From Paracoccus ravus (GTDB taxonomy: Bacteria; Pseudomonadota; Alphaproteobacteria; Rhodobacterales; Rhodobacteraceae), in the NCBI RefSeq assembly GCF_004522175.1, contig NZ_SDEB01000005.1, positions 124,001-188,000 on the forward strand: a stretch of 64,000 nt of DNA, read 5' to 3'. The translations under genes were made by a program, and so were the position numbers. Of the stretch, positions 18,226-26,623 are shown in pieces; position 1 is the stretch's first letter; every line of letters begins with the position of its first letter. Under the pieces are notes generated by a model. It was not told the origin of the DNA. It ran no database searches and saw only the letters and a program-made list of their open reading frames with translations.

Positions 18226-19412
18226 AGCGGCCCAGTCAGGAAAAGCCGGATCTTGAGTCCGCCATGCGCGACATAGGGCCCCGGCTCGCGAAAGGGCAGT
18301 CCCGTGGCCCGGGCAAGCTGCGCGTCGCTGGTGACGATGGCCACGCGCCAGCCTTTGAATCGCTCGCGCAGGATCTCGCCCATGGCGGCATGCAATCCGA
18401 AAAGCGGGCCCTTGTTGCCGATCCTTGCACCATAGGGCGGGTTGATGATGACCAGTCCCGGGGGACCCTCGGGGCGCTCCAGATCGCCGATCGCGAGATT
18501 GTCAAACCGGGTCCACGTCGCGACGCCTGCACGCGCGGCGTTCTCGCCGCTCATGCGGATCGCGCCGGGATCGCGGTCACTGCCGAAAAAACGCACTGCA
18601 TCGAGGGTCGTCCCGGCGGCCTTTGCCGCGCGCAGCTTTTCCCATGCCGCAGCATCGAAGCCTGCGAAATGTTCAAAGGCGAAACCGCGCAGTCGGCCGG
18701 GAGCAAGCCCGGCCGCGATCTCGGCCGCCTCGATGACGAAAGTCCCCGATCCGCACATCGGGTCCAGCACCGGCTCGCGCCCGTCAAAGCCGCATTGGCG
18801 CAGGAACATGGCGGCCATGGTCTCGCGCATGGGGGCCTTGCCCACGGCCTGCTTATGCCCGCGCTTGTGCAGCGACTCGCCCGAACTGTCGAGGCTGATG
18901 GTGCAGAGATCGTCCTCGATCCGGATCTTGATCGTGACCGGGGCGTCATCGGCGATGGTCGCGCCAAGGCTTTCGCGCAAGGCGGCCTCGATGCGCTGGG
19001 TGATCGCACCGGCATGATAGATGCGGGACTTGCGGCTGGTGGCCTCGACTCGGACCGGCACATCTGCACGCAGGAAATCGGCCCAGGGAAAGCGGCGCGC
19101 GCGCTTGTCGAGCTGCGCTGGATGCATCGCGCGGAAGCTGCCGATCCGCACCAGCACCCGGGTCGCGCCCCGGATCATCAGGTTGGCGCGCCAGACCTCG
19201 GGCCAGCCGCCGGCAAAGGTCACCCCGCCCGGCGTGATCTGGGCGTCGAAGCCCAGGGCGCGGGCCTCATCCAGCAAAGGCTGCTCCAACCCCGGCGTCG
19301 CGACGAGGAATATCTCCATCCGCGACGGATCGGCGGCCAGAGGCGCGGCTTCGGGCTTTTGGTCAGGCGCTGCGGGCGCCAGCCGACGGGGCGGTCTGGA
19401 TTTGGGCGTCAT
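18222..19412 (-). CDS. THUMP-domain class I RNA methyltransferase (RlmL/YpsC-like)
   Basis: About 396 residues: an N-terminal THUMP RNA-binding region, then a SAM methyltransferase with DPMCGSGTFVIEAA (SAM loop) and the N-methylation motif NPPYGARIG. This family makes m2G in 23S rRNA. The start at 19412 (MTPKSRPPRR) is chosen because the region upstream to 19637 lacks family similarity; ATG 19442 is an alternative. It converges on the L,D-transpeptidase gene with a 4-bp stop overlap. Confidence 0.87.
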   Translation of the reverse strand: MTPKSRPPRRLAPAAPDQKPEAAPLAADPSRMEIFLVATPGLEQPLLDEARALGFDAQITPGGVTFAGGWPEVWRANLMIRGATRVLVRIGSFRAMHPAQLDKRARRFPWADFLRADVPVRVEATSRKSRIYHAGAITQRIEAALRESLGATIADDAPVTIKIRIEDDLCTISLDSSGESLHKRGHKQAVGKAPMRETMAAMFLRQCGFDGREPVLDPMCGSGTFVIEAAEIAAGLAPGRLRGFAFEHFAGFDAAAWEKLRAAKAAGTTLDAVRFFGSDRDPGAIRMSGENAARAGVATWTRFDNLAIGDLERPEGPPGLVIINPPYGARIGNKGPLFGLHAAMGEILRERFKGWRVAIVTSDAQLARATGLPFREPGPYVAHGGLKIRLFLTGPL

Positions 19413-19572
19413 GTCATCTTGGCTGAAAGGGTCCCGTATCATGCTTGAAATGCATCGGGATGGCAATTGGCGCCGATTATCGCCGAATCGGGGACAGTGT
19501 CGCCCTGATCCCTGCCATTTCTCGCCGCAATGGCAGGTCCTAGATAGGACATAACGCAAAAAGGAGAGTTCC

Positions 19573-20379
19573 ATGGCGAGCAGTGACGGCCCCATCCAGA
19601 TCGGTCGCGTGGCCTTGAGGGTCAAGGACCTGCACAAGGTCAGCGCGTTCTACCAGCGGATCATCGGCCTTGCATATCTGCGGGGCGACGGAGAGCAGCA
19701 TATCCTGGGCGTTGGAGATCTTGCGCTGCTCGATCTGCGCAGCGACCGCGCGGCGCGGCATCACTCGAATGAGGCGGGCCTGTTCCACACGGCCTTCCTT
19801 CTGCCAGACCGCGTCGCATTGGGCAGCTGGCTGCGCTTTGCCGCCGCGAACCGGGTTTCACTTGATGGCGCATCGGACCATCTGGTCAGCGAAGCGCTCT
19901 ATCTGCACGATCCCGAGGGCAATGGGATCGAGATCTATGCGGATCGCCCCCGCGACGACTGGCGGCATCATGGCGGCGAGGTGGTGATGGATACCCGCCC
20001 CCTCGACCTTGCCGCCCTGCAAAGGATCGGGAGCGACGATTGGCAGGCCGCTCCGAATGGCACCGTCATCGGGCATGTCCATCTGCAAGTCGGAAACATC
20101 GCGAAAGCCGAGGATTTCTACACGAGCCGCCTTGGCATGGATCGGACATCGCATCGCCCTGGCGCGAGCTTCTTTGGAAGCGGCGGATATCACCACCATC
20201 TGGCGGGAAATATCTGGAACAGCCGGGCCGCGGGACAGCGCCGCCCCGATACCGCGGGCTTGGCCGAGATCGTCCTTCAGGCCGATGCGACACGGTTGGA
20301 CCAGCTTGGCGCGGGCAGCCTTGCCGATCCCTGGGGCACCGAGTTCCGCATCGAAGCCAAGGCCCGGACCCGGCGCTAG
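19573..20379 (+). CDS. VOC-family protein with two glyoxalase domains (CatE-like)
   Basis: 268 residues with two vicinal-oxygen-chelate repeats: RVALRVKDLHKVSAFYQ and later GHVHLQVGNIAKAEDFY. Metal-ligand candidates are the His in GLFHTAFLL, the Glu in GNGIEIYAD, the His in IGHVHLQV and the Glu in WGTEFRIE. The family includes catechol 2,3-dioxygenases, but the substrate is not evident. AAGGAGAG precedes the ATG. Confidence 0.86.
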   Translation: MASSDGPIQIGRVALRVKDLHKVSAFYQRIIGLAYLRGDGEQHILGVGDLALLDLRSDRAARHHSNEAGLFHTAFLLPDRVALGSWLRFAAANRVSLDGASDHLVSEALYLHDPEGNGIEIYADRPRDDWRHHGGEVVMDTRPLDLAALQRIGSDDWQAAPNGTVIGHVHLQVGNIAKAEDFYTSRLGMDRTSHRPGASFFGSGGYHHHLAGNIWNSRAAGQRRPDTAGLAEIVLQADATRLDQLGAGSLADPWGTEFRIEAKARTRR

Positions 20380-21164
20380 CCGGGCTGCCACAGCCCGCCC
20401 TCGCGCCGAAAGCGGATGATCTGGGGCGGGCGGAAGCCCCGCTCGTTCATCGGTGAGACATGGCGATGGATCGCCAATTCGTCGCCGGCGAAATCGAGGA
20501 CCGCAAACTCGTTCTGCAAATCATCCTCGCGCGCGCAAAGCGCAGTGCCGCCCTGGATTTGCAAGAGGCTGCGCCCCGAAGGCGCAAGAAACGCGCCCGC
20601 CGACCAAATATGCAGATGGCCCGAAAGGACCAGATCGACGCCCGAGCGCTCGAAGAGGGCAAGCGCGTCCGACGCGCCGCGCATCAGCGCCTTGTCCACC
20701 TCGGGGCGCTGCTGCATCGGATGATGCAGCGCGACGATATTGATGCAATCCGGTTGGACCGCCTCGACGGCGCGGCGCATCTGGGCCGGGGTCAGGATGC
20801 CGCGCTGCCAGGACATCGGATCGACGCTGTTCAGCCCCTGCACGCGGACCGCGCCGACATGGCCGATCGGCTCAAGCTCGTCCGCGATGCTGCGGCGATA
20901 GCGCAGATAAGGCTGCATCATCCGGTCGGTCAGCCGGTAAAGCGGTATGTCGTGATTGCCGGGAACCGCGATCAGCGGGGCCTCGATCCGACGCAGAAAG
21001 GCGCGGGCGCGGGCAAATTGCGACGATCGGCCACGATGGGTCAGGTCTCCGGTGACCACCACAAGATTGGCCTCGGCCCCATTGACCAGATCCAGCAGCG
21101 GCTCGATGAGCTCGCGCCGTTCAAAGCCGAAATGCAGGTCTGACAGATGGATGATCCGCGTCAT
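20376..21164 (-). CDS. Metallophosphoesterase (CpdA/Icc-like)
   Basis: 262-residue calcineurin-type phosphoesterase. Dimetal motifs are HLSDLHFGFE, VVTGDLTHRG, AVPGNHD, ALHHP and SGHLHIW. It overlaps the upstream lipid-kinase gene by 4 bp, so the two are co-transcribed. The family includes cAMP phosphodiesterases and UDP-diacylglucosamine hydrolases; the substrate cannot be fixed here. Confidence 0.88.
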   Translation of the reverse strand: MTRIIHLSDLHFGFERRELIEPLLDLVNGAEANLVVVTGDLTHRGRSSQFARARAFLRRIEAPLIAVPGNHDIPLYRLTDRMMQPYLRYRRSIADELEPIGHVGAVRVQGLNSVDPMSWQRGILTPAQMRRAVEAVQPDCINIVALHHPMQQRPEVDKALMRGASDALALFERSGVDLVLSGHLHIWSAGAFLAPSGRSLLQIQGGTALCAREDDLQNEFAVLDFAGDELAIHRHVSPMNERGFRPPQIIRFRREGGLWQPG

Positions 21165-22105
21165 TCCCGATCAGGACCCCCGTCTGCTGCCGGAACCAGC
21201 ACGCGCAGCGCGCCCGCCCGGACGCGAATCCTAAACGGCGAATCCATCCAGCATTTCTCGCCATCATGAGCGATATATTCATGGCGCGGGAGCGCCTCGA
21301 TTTCCATTTCCTCGGCGCTCACCAGATCGAAATCCTGATATCGCGCGGAGTTGCCCAGAGCCAGCCGCAGGGCCGAGCGCACCAAAGGCCAGGGGTAGCG
21401 CGCGCGCGCCACCAGCACCGCCAGCCGCCCTGCCCGCACATCCGCCGCCCCGTCGAGGCCAAAGTTTTCCAGCTGATAGGCGCTGCGGGCGACAAAGGCG
21501 AGCGCGGTGGTGAAATGATGCTCCTTCCCTTCGGCGCGAAGCGTCAGACGGATCGGATGGCGCAGGTTCCACATCGCAACGACCGCCGACCAATAGGCCG
21601 CCAGCCTGCTGCGCCCCCAACGTCGATAGATATCCTCGCGCCGCTTGAGAATTTCGGGATAGGCGCCAAAGCTGACATTGTTCAGAAACAGCATGCCATT
21701 GATCTCACCGGTATCGATCCGGCGCAGCGCAGGGCGGTCAAGGACCGCAAGCGCCTCATCAACGGACTGGCCGATACCAAGGTCGCGCGAGAAGTAGTTG
21801 AACGTCCCACCAGGAACCACCGCCATGACCGCGTCCGTCCCGGCCAGCACGCTGGCAATGGCGGCCTGCGTCCCATCGCCGCCAATCGCAACCACAAGAT
21901 CGCTTCCAGCCGCCAAAGCTTCGCCAGCCGCCGCCGGCAGATCGGCCCCGCGGGCGACGCGACGGATCTCGAAGGCCGCCACGCGCGCTTCCAGCCGGTC
22001 GCGGATTCGCATGGCGATCGCGTCGCCATCCTGACGTCCTGATCCGGGATTGACGATGACAGCGACCCTCGCCTGGGCCAGATCGTAGCTGAATTGCTCT
22101 TCCAT
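21161..22105 (-). CDS. Diacylglycerol kinase-family lipid kinase
   Basis: About 314 residues with the DAGK catalytic domain: AVIVNPGSGRQDGDA, AIGGDGTQAAIASVL (GGDGT), VPGGTFNYFSRDLGI. The C-terminal beta domain ends near VLVPAADGG. The start at 22105 (MEEQFSY) begins the family homology; the longer open frame covers an AT-rich stretch. It phosphorylates diacylglycerol or a related lipid at the inner membrane. Confidence 0.86.
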   Translation of the reverse strand: MEEQFSYDLAQARVAVIVNPGSGRQDGDAIAMRIRDRLEARVAAFEIRRVARGADLPAAAGEALAAGSDLVVAIGGDGTQAAIASVLAGTDAVMAVVPGGTFNYFSRDLGIGQSVDEALAVLDRPALRRIDTGEINGMLFLNNVSFGAYPEILKRREDIYRRWGRSRLAAYWSAVVAMWNLRHPIRLTLRAEGKEHHFTTALAFVARSAYQLENFGLDGAADVRAGRLAVLVARARYPWPLVRSALRLALGNSARYQDFDLVSAEEMEIEALPRHEYIAHDGEKCWMDSPFRIRVRAGALRVLVPAADGGPDRE

Positions 22106-22346
22106 GCCGTCCCCGTCCGTCAACCAGTTTCCTGAACCCGCGGCTGGAGCCCAGGTTCCGACTACCTTGGACGCGCCCCACACCTTCGGCCGTTTTATAT
22201 ATAAAAAACAATAACTTGAAAAATTAGTTAAGATTTTTCCGAAAAATCGGCTTTTTCCACTTGCGCCCATCGGCACAGTCCCATAAATCACCGCTCACCG
22301 AAGGGGACGACGGCAAACGAAGCCGAAACAGCCGACGGAATGGAGT
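22106..22346. other. AT-rich intergenic region upstream of tRNA-Gly
   Basis: No gene seen. 22190-22250 is markedly AT-rich for this genome (TTTTATATATAAAAAACA and neighbours). It could hold promoters for the leftward kinase operon and the rightward tRNA, but no clean -35/-10 pair is visible. Confidence 0.4.
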
Positions 22347-22421
22347 GCGGGCGTAGCTCAGGGGTAGAGCATAACCTTGCCAAGGTTAGGGTCGTGAGTT
22401 CGAATCTCATCGCCCGCTCCA
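22347..22421 (+). tRNA. tRNA-Gly (anticodon GCC), CCA encoded
   Basis: Full cloverleaf: acceptor GCGGGCG pairs with CGCCCGC, D-arm GCTC/GAGC, anticodon stem TAACC/GGTTA with loop TTGCCAA (anticodon GCC), T-arm GTGAG/CTCAT around TTCGAAT, discriminator T and encoded CCA. Confidence 0.97.
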
Positions 22422-22438
22422 AATACTCTCCGGATGGA

Positions 22439-22478
22439 GAAAACAGAAAAGCGGCCTTCGGGCCGCTTTTCTGTTTTC
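22439..22478 (+). terminator. Strong hairpin terminator after tRNA-Gly
   Basis: A perfect 18-bp stem (22439-22456 with 22461-22478) closed by a TTCG tetraloop. The right arm is itself T-rich and the left arm A-rich, so it can terminate transcription from either side. Confidence 0.9.
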
Positions 22479-22602
22479 TGCGTCGCGCGAGATCAGCAAA
22501 GAGACATGCCTGCTTGGAACGGACCGAATTGCGCATTCTCTTGCAGCAACTTGTCTTGCGCTGACCCTGCGAAGTCGCTAAACACTGCGGGGCTACGGCA
22601 AC

Positions 22603-22676
22603 GGCGGGTTGGCGGAGAGGTTACGCAGCGGATTGCAAATCCGTGAAGACCGGTTCGATTCCGGTACCCGCCTCCA
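22603..22676 (+). tRNA. tRNA-Cys (anticodon GCA), CCA encoded; integration target
   Basis: Acceptor GGCGGGT pairs with ACCCGCC, the anticodon loop is TTGCAAA (GCA), the T-arm is CCGG/CCGG around TTCGATT, and CCA is encoded at 22674-22676. Its last 15 bases plus two more are repeated at 32780-32796, so an element inserted here and restored the tRNA. Confidence 0.96.
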
Positions 22677-22678
22677 AA
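22662..22678 (+). repeat. attL core (17-bp direct repeat)
   Basis: CGGTACCCGCCTCCAAA, overlapping the T-arm/acceptor end of tRNA-Cys. Identical to 32780-32796. Confidence 0.92.
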
Positions 22679-22828
22679 TCTCCACACAGGTCATTGTTTT
22701 TCCTTAATATTAAGTGCGGCTTGATTCGCACCCCATCACTGTACCCATCATCTCTAGAATGATTGGACGCGACGGGATGCGCCGGAATCAGACTTGCCCG
22801 CCATCGGAGAGATAGCGAGCGATCTGCG

Positions 22829-23053
22829 TCACAGGGCCTTCTCTACGCCTTGCAACGACAATTCCAGGTCATGCAACTTCTGCACCTCTTGGACGCGCTC
22901 CCCGACAACGCGGATAAGATTGATGATGCCCGAACACATTGTAGTATCGTATCCGGCCAGATGGTCGGTCGCCACTTCGTCAAGGACGCACAGCAGCGCC
23001 CCGATGGTGTGAAGCTCGGCCTCGGTGTCGCAATGGGCGGTGAAATAGCTCAT
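22829..23053 (-). CDS. Small hypothetical protein (74 aa) of the element
   Basis: Unrecognised. It starts MSYFTAHCDTEAELHTIG and is acidic and helical in character. It overlaps the preceding gene by 4 bp, the last of four overlapping leftward small genes near attL. Coupling to its neighbours is the main reason to call it. Confidence 0.6.
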   Translation of the reverse strand: MSYFTAHCDTEAELHTIGALLCVLDEVATDHLAGYDTTMCSGIINLIRVVGERVQEVQKLHDLELSLQGVEKAL

Positions 23054-23259
23054 GCCACGGCCCCTTTCGGGAGGTTAACGATGTCCAAGCTCTCGTTAAG
23101 GCCACTGCTGAGGCTGAATGCCTTTTCGGCCAGATCAACCAAGAGGGCGCGAGCGTCCTCCTCTTCGCGAGTGGACAGGGCGCGCATGGCGCGGGCGATG
23201 GCTTCCAGTGCCGCTGCATCGCCCTGCATCTTTTCCAGATAGGTTTCGAGCGCGCTCAT
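23050..23259 (-). CDS. Small hypothetical protein (69 aa) of the element
   Basis: Unrecognised acidic, Ala/Glu-rich, probably alpha-helical protein (MSALETYLEKMQGDAA). The start at 23259 gives an ATGA-type overlap with the gene before it and is preferred over a longer in-frame start. Third gene in the four-gene leftward set. Confidence 0.6.
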   Translation of the reverse strand: MSALETYLEKMQGDAAALEAIARAMRALSTREEEDARALLVDLAEKAFSLSSGLNESLDIVNLPKGAVA

Positions 23260-23513
23260 TCCCGGACCTCCTGTGCTGCGTTGTAAGCCCGCATCACAAG
23301 CGGCATCGCATCCCCGAGATAAACCCAATCAAGCGACATCCCCACGCGCTGGACATAGGTCAAGAACTCGTCGCTGAACGTGTGGCCGTCCTCTCCGCCT
23401 TGATCGAAAAGCACCTTCTCGGCGGGGAAAAGCGGTGTGCCCGTCCATTCAGCAAAGGCGGCAAGGCGTTCGGCCACGCCCTCGGGAAGGGCAGATACTG
23501 ACACGGTACTCAT
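23256..23513 (-). CDS. Small hypothetical protein (85 aa) of the element
   Basis: Unrecognised. MSTVSVSALPEGVAERL, then an aromatic-rich middle (TFSDEFLTYVQRVGMSLDW). Overlaps both neighbours by 4 bp. No domain identified. Confidence 0.6.
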   Translation of the reverse strand: MSTVSVSALPEGVAERLAAFAEWTGTPLFPAEKVLFDQGGEDGHTFSDEFLTYVQRVGMSLDWVYLGDAMPLVMRAYNAAQEVRE

Positions 23514-23698
23514 GCCACTCCCTCCATCAGCTTGCCGACGCGGCGCAGCGCTGTGCGCATGTAGCTGCGCGCCTCACGCTCGGCGGTCGTGTAGCCCTTC
23601 GGACGCTCGGATGCGTCCAGGGCAAGCGTCAAGCAGTCGTGGATTTCGTGAAGGCTTGCGACAGGCAAGCCGGGTCCGTTATGGCAATGGGTAGCCAT
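23510..23698 (-). CDS. Small hypothetical protein (62 aa) of the element
   Basis: Unrecognised. It begins MATHCHNGPGLPVASLHEIH, with a possible His/Cys cluster near the N terminus. First gene of the four-gene leftward operon whose promoter lies in the palindromic region 23770-23821. Confidence 0.6.
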   Translation of the reverse strand: MATHCHNGPGLPVASLHEIHDCLTLALDASERPKGYTTAEREARSYMRTALRRVGKLMEGVA

Positions 23699-23769
23699 TC
23701 GCGTTCTCCCTTAAAGAACGGGTTTCGGTTAGGGCGGGAAGGTGTTCCAGCACCTTGCCCGCCTGCATA

Positions 23770-23821
23770 CTTTTTGACATTATAAACTATAATCGGTCAA
23801 GGACTTTTTAATGTCAAAAAG
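23770..23821. promoter_or_regulatory. 13-bp perfect palindromic operator and leftward promoter
   Basis: CTTTTTGACATTA (23770-23782) and TAATGTCAAAAAG (23809-23821) are perfect inverted repeats 26 bp apart. On the minus strand TTGACA (23817-23812), a 17-base gap and GATTAT (23794-23789) form a good promoter for the leftward small-gene operon. The right arm contains the start codon of the RHH gene (23811), so a protein bound here would also block that gene's translation start region. Confidence 0.75.
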
Positions 23822-24029
23822 TGAAGGTAAGCGTATGGGGCGTCCACGTGTGGATTCGGAGGCGATCACCGTTCGAGTTCGCAGGGACGTCCTAGACTGG
23901 CTCGACGCAGAACGCGCGAAGCTAGAGCCGCAGCCGACGCGGCCGGAGATGATCCGGCTGTTCCTTGAGGAACGGCGCGGCCGCAACGGCTCACAAGTCA
24001 CGCCACGATTTCCTCATCGTGAATCATAG
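23811..24029 (+). CDS. Ribbon-helix-helix-like regulator (72 aa)
   Basis: Short basic protein. After GRPRVDSEAI comes TVRVRRDVLDWLDAERAKLE, which fits a beta strand followed by helix A of an RHH repressor, then RPEMIRLFLEERR as helix B. It probably represses itself and the divergent operon through the palindrome that overlaps its own start codon. The fold is inferred from pattern, not from a search. Confidence 0.7.
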   Translation: MSKSEGKRMGRPRVDSEAITVRVRRDVLDWLDAERAKLEPQPTRPEMIRLFLEERRGRNGSQVTPRFPHRES

Positions 24030-24140
24030 TCATGTGATCGCAAAGAAGTCGCATTCTGCCTAAAATTCACTTGCATTAACGCTGCACTTGACAACGTGTG
24101 CTATACTAACGCCGACGCTAAATCAGGGCCGGAGGACGCA

Positions 24141-24608
24141 ATGTACGACGCTATCACGATTGCCGACGACATCCTGAAGCTTGCCAAGGCAAAAGGTAAA
24201 ACGCTGACGCCGATGCAGCTGATGAAGCTCACTTACATTGCTCACGGCTGGGCCCTTGCCATCCTGAAGCGCGACCTGTTCCGCAATCGCATTGAGGCGT
24301 GGCAGTACGGACCCGTCATACCAGACCTTTATCACGCCACGAAATCATATGGCGGAAAGTCCATCCCATTCAGCGCGGTAGGTGACCCAGACACGCCGTC
24401 GACCGATCCTGAAACTCGTTCGTTCCTACAGGACGTATTCGAGAAGTATGGACATATGGACGGCATAACACTCTCATACCTCACCCATCAAAGCGGGACG
24501 CCATGGGACCAAGTATACGTTCCCAATGTCCGGCGAATTGAGATCCCAGACGAGTTGATAAAGAAGCATTACAGCGAGTTACTGCTTGCAAGACAAGAAG
24601 CCGCCTGA
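24141..24608 (+). CDS. Panacea (DUF4065/SocA-like) domain protein, probable antitoxin
   Basis: 155 residues. Domain signature: LTPMQLMKLTYIAHGWAL, EAWQYGPVIPDLYHATK (the YGPV motif) and ITLSYLTHQSGTPWDQV. This domain acts as antitoxin (PanA) or proteolytic adaptor (SocA) with very diverse partner toxins. GGAGG precedes the ATG at 24141. It overlaps the next gene, a small membrane protein, by 23 bp. Confidence 0.86.
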   Translation: MYDAITIADDILKLAKAKGKTLTPMQLMKLTYIAHGWALAILKRDLFRNRIEAWQYGPVIPDLYHATKSYGGKSIPFSAVGDPDTPSTDPETRSFLQDVFEKYGHMDGITLSYLTHQSGTPWDQVYVPNVRRIEIPDELIKKHYSELLLARQEAA

Positions 24609-24942
24609 GATCCCCACTCCCGATTTCAGCGAGCCGCCGCCTTGGGCGGATCGTTCGACTGCCGAAAGTGAGCAGAAGAACTGGGGCAAGCTGGACGAAA
24701 TTCGCCAGAGAAACGACCACTGGTGGCTAACGACATACGGCTGCATTGTCGTGGTTATCACAGTGGTCTTTTCTACGCTGTTCACGCTGAGCCTAGTGGC
24801 TTGGGCTTGGCATTACCTTGCCCCCTCATGTTGGGGATGGTTGAGCGCCGATCAACTTGGGAAAGTTCAGGGAACGCTCTTTAGCGGGGGCATGGGTGCC
24901 ATAGTCACTGCTATAGCCAAGAAGCAGATTGACAAAGGCTGA
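24586..24942 (+). CDS. Small membrane protein, candidate toxin of the Panacea pair
   Basis: 118 residues: a charged, Pro-rich N-terminal tail (~45 residues), a strong transmembrane segment CIVVVITVVFSTLFTLSLVA, then a Trp-rich loop and a Gly/Ala segment (LFSGGMGAIVTAIA) that could re-enter the membrane. It starts with TTG at 24586 inside the Panacea gene, so it is translationally coupled. Panacea partners include membrane-acting toxins, which this resembles in size and topology. Function is inferred from context only. Confidence 0.65.
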   Translation: MQDKKPPEIPTPDFSEPPPWADRSTAESEQKNWGKLDEIRQRNDHWWLTTYGCIVVVITVVFSTLFTLSLVAWAWHYLAPSCWGWLSADQLGKVQGTLFSGGMGAIVTAIAKKQIDKG

Positions 24943-25222
24943 ATGTGGCATCTCGTGCATTGCGGAATCACTGCGCACCTTTGATTTCATACGACCCCAG
25001 AAAACCTAGCAAATGCCGAGCTTTGTCTCTGGTCCGCACCTGCCAAATTCAAACGGCAGGAAAAAATCTCCGAATGGGTAGGACGCGGGTTGCCAGAGCA
25101 AAGCGGCTCCTGACCTTTCGGCACCCCTACCCCCTACTGAATCCCGACCTCAGTGAAAATGAAGGGGGGACGCGGGTACGCAGGCGGAATGGGGGGCGAG
25201 ATGCTCCCGCCCCCTGGGCAGC
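24943..25222. other. Intergenic region between convergent units of the element
   Basis: About 280 bp with no supported gene. Near the right end GGGGCG and CGCCCC (around 25195-25213) form a GC hairpin that could help terminate the converging membrane-protein and capsid transcripts. Confidence 0.4.
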
Positions 25223-26623
25223 TTAGGAGCCGTCCGTGACGTTGAACACGGTGAAGGCAGATTCGTGTTCGGCAGCGATGTCGGCCCGCAGGTGTGCAAC
25301 AAACGCATATTGATGCACATCGGCGTAGCGTTCGCGCAGCACCTCGATCCGCAGGCCAGCCCGCAGGCCGATCAGCAGCTTCGACCAGTCACCCGCGAAG
25401 ACAGGGGCCTCATCGGTTCCCGTCCCCAAGTTCAGGGGCAAGGCGGTCGTTGCCAGCATCGGCACGTTCGCAATCGCGGGCGGGATATTCAGCGGCTGTC
25501 CCGTGGTATCCGTAAGTCCCGACAGCAGGCCCTCGTCACGCGACGACATGATGTAGGCCGTGACATCCGAGTTCGCCCCGCGAAGGGCAGTCCGCGCGGC
25601 CAGCAGCTTGCCATAGGTCAGCGCGCCAGCCGTTACGGTAGTGGAGGTCTTGCCCACGAAGTTGATAACGCCACGGGGTTGCGGCGCGGTGCCGGTTCCC
25701 AGAAGCGCCACGCGATCAAGCTCAGCCGCCATTGCCGACGCGATGATATTCGGCAGGGCAGTGCCCAGATTGACCGAGTCCTCCAGAAGCTCGCGGCTGA
25801 CCTTGACCATGACGGCCAACATGCGGGGCACAAGCTGGACCTGCGAAAAGGTCGGTTCGCTTTCGGCAATGGCCGCGTTTTCCAGACGCCACGCCGGAAC
25901 CGGATCAGTCGCCACCTTCGCAATGGTGTGATGATCTGACGAAAGCGGCATGGTCACAGCCCCCGCACGGAACACCACCGACGCGGCCCGCAGGCGATCA
26001 ATCAGGCGGGCTTCCAGAATGGTCGGCACAGTGTAGCCACCAGCGCTGTCGCTGCCCTCGGCCAGCGCCCGCCGCTCGATGTCGTTCTGTGCCCCCGTCA
26101 CCATCGCGCGGAAGAACGCGCCTTCGGTCAGACCGCGCAGAGTGTCGCCGCCTTGAAAACGGTTGGTACGAACGTGTTCAACCATGCTTTGCCCCGACCG
26201 CAGTAGTGGCACTTGCGGATTTTCGTTCAGATCACTTTCCATGTAGTCGCTGGAGCCGATAGGCCCTTGCTCCACGTCCGATTGTTTCGGTGCGCGGCTG
26301 AATGGATTGCGCCCATCGGCACGTGCACCACGGTCACCGATCTGGCTGCGAATGTCCTTTTCCTGCTCCATCACCTCGTAGCAGTGAAGCAGCACGTCAT
26401 GGCATTCTTCGATGCATCGCGCTTCGCTTTCGGGCATGGAATCCGTGATCTTGTCCGCCAGATCGCGAGCGGCCCGCAGCGTATCGGCCTGAACGCTGTT
26501 GAGCGTCTTCCAGTCGAAGGTGTGGGCGGAAAAGTCCTTGTCGCGCTTGAGGCCAAGCCTACCGGCAATGGCGGTTGCGTGACGGCGAACGGCAATCAAG
26601 TGGCTGTCAGTGAAGTCTAGCAT
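25223..26623 (-). CDS. HK97-family phage major capsid protein
   Basis: 466 residues. The N-terminal ~150 residues are charged and helical (scaffold/delta-like), followed by the HK97 fold: EGSDSAGGYTVPTILEARL, ASVVFRAGAVTMPL, ELDRVALLGTGTAPQPRGV and the C-terminal FAGDWSKLLIGLRAGLRIEV. The start at 26623 has GGAG eight bases upstream; the longer frame is not supported. Normally it lies with portal, protease and terminase genes, none of which is visible here. In a helper-dependent element it could build or resize capsids. Confidence 0.9.
   Translation of the reverse strand: MLDFTDSHLIAVRRHATAIAGRLGLKRDKDFSAHTFDWKTLNSVQADTLRAARDLADKITDSMPESEARCIEECHDVLLHCYEVMEQEKDIRSQIGDRGARADGRNPFSRAPKQSDVEQGPIGSSDYMESDLNENPQVPLLRSGQSMVEHVRTNRFQGGDTLRGLTEGAFFRAMVTGAQNDIERRALAEGSDSAGGYTVPTILEARLIDRLRAASVVFRAGAVTMPLSSDHHTIAKVATDPVPAWRLENAAIAESEPTFSQVQLVPRMLAVMVKVSRELLEDSVNLGTALPNIIASAMAAELDRVALLGTGTAPQPRGVINFVGKTSTTVTAGALTYGKLLAARTALRGANSDVTAYIMSSRDEGLLSGLTDTTGQPLNIPPAIANVPMLATTALPLNLGTGTDEAPVFAGDWSKLLIGLRAGLRIEVLRERYADVHQYAFVAHLRADIAAEHESAFTVFNVTDGS

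Noticed and set aside
24945..25226. A 93-codon plus-strand frame between the membrane protein and the capsid gene.
   Set aside because: No ribosome site, low-complexity basic composition, and it runs into the convergent capsid gene.
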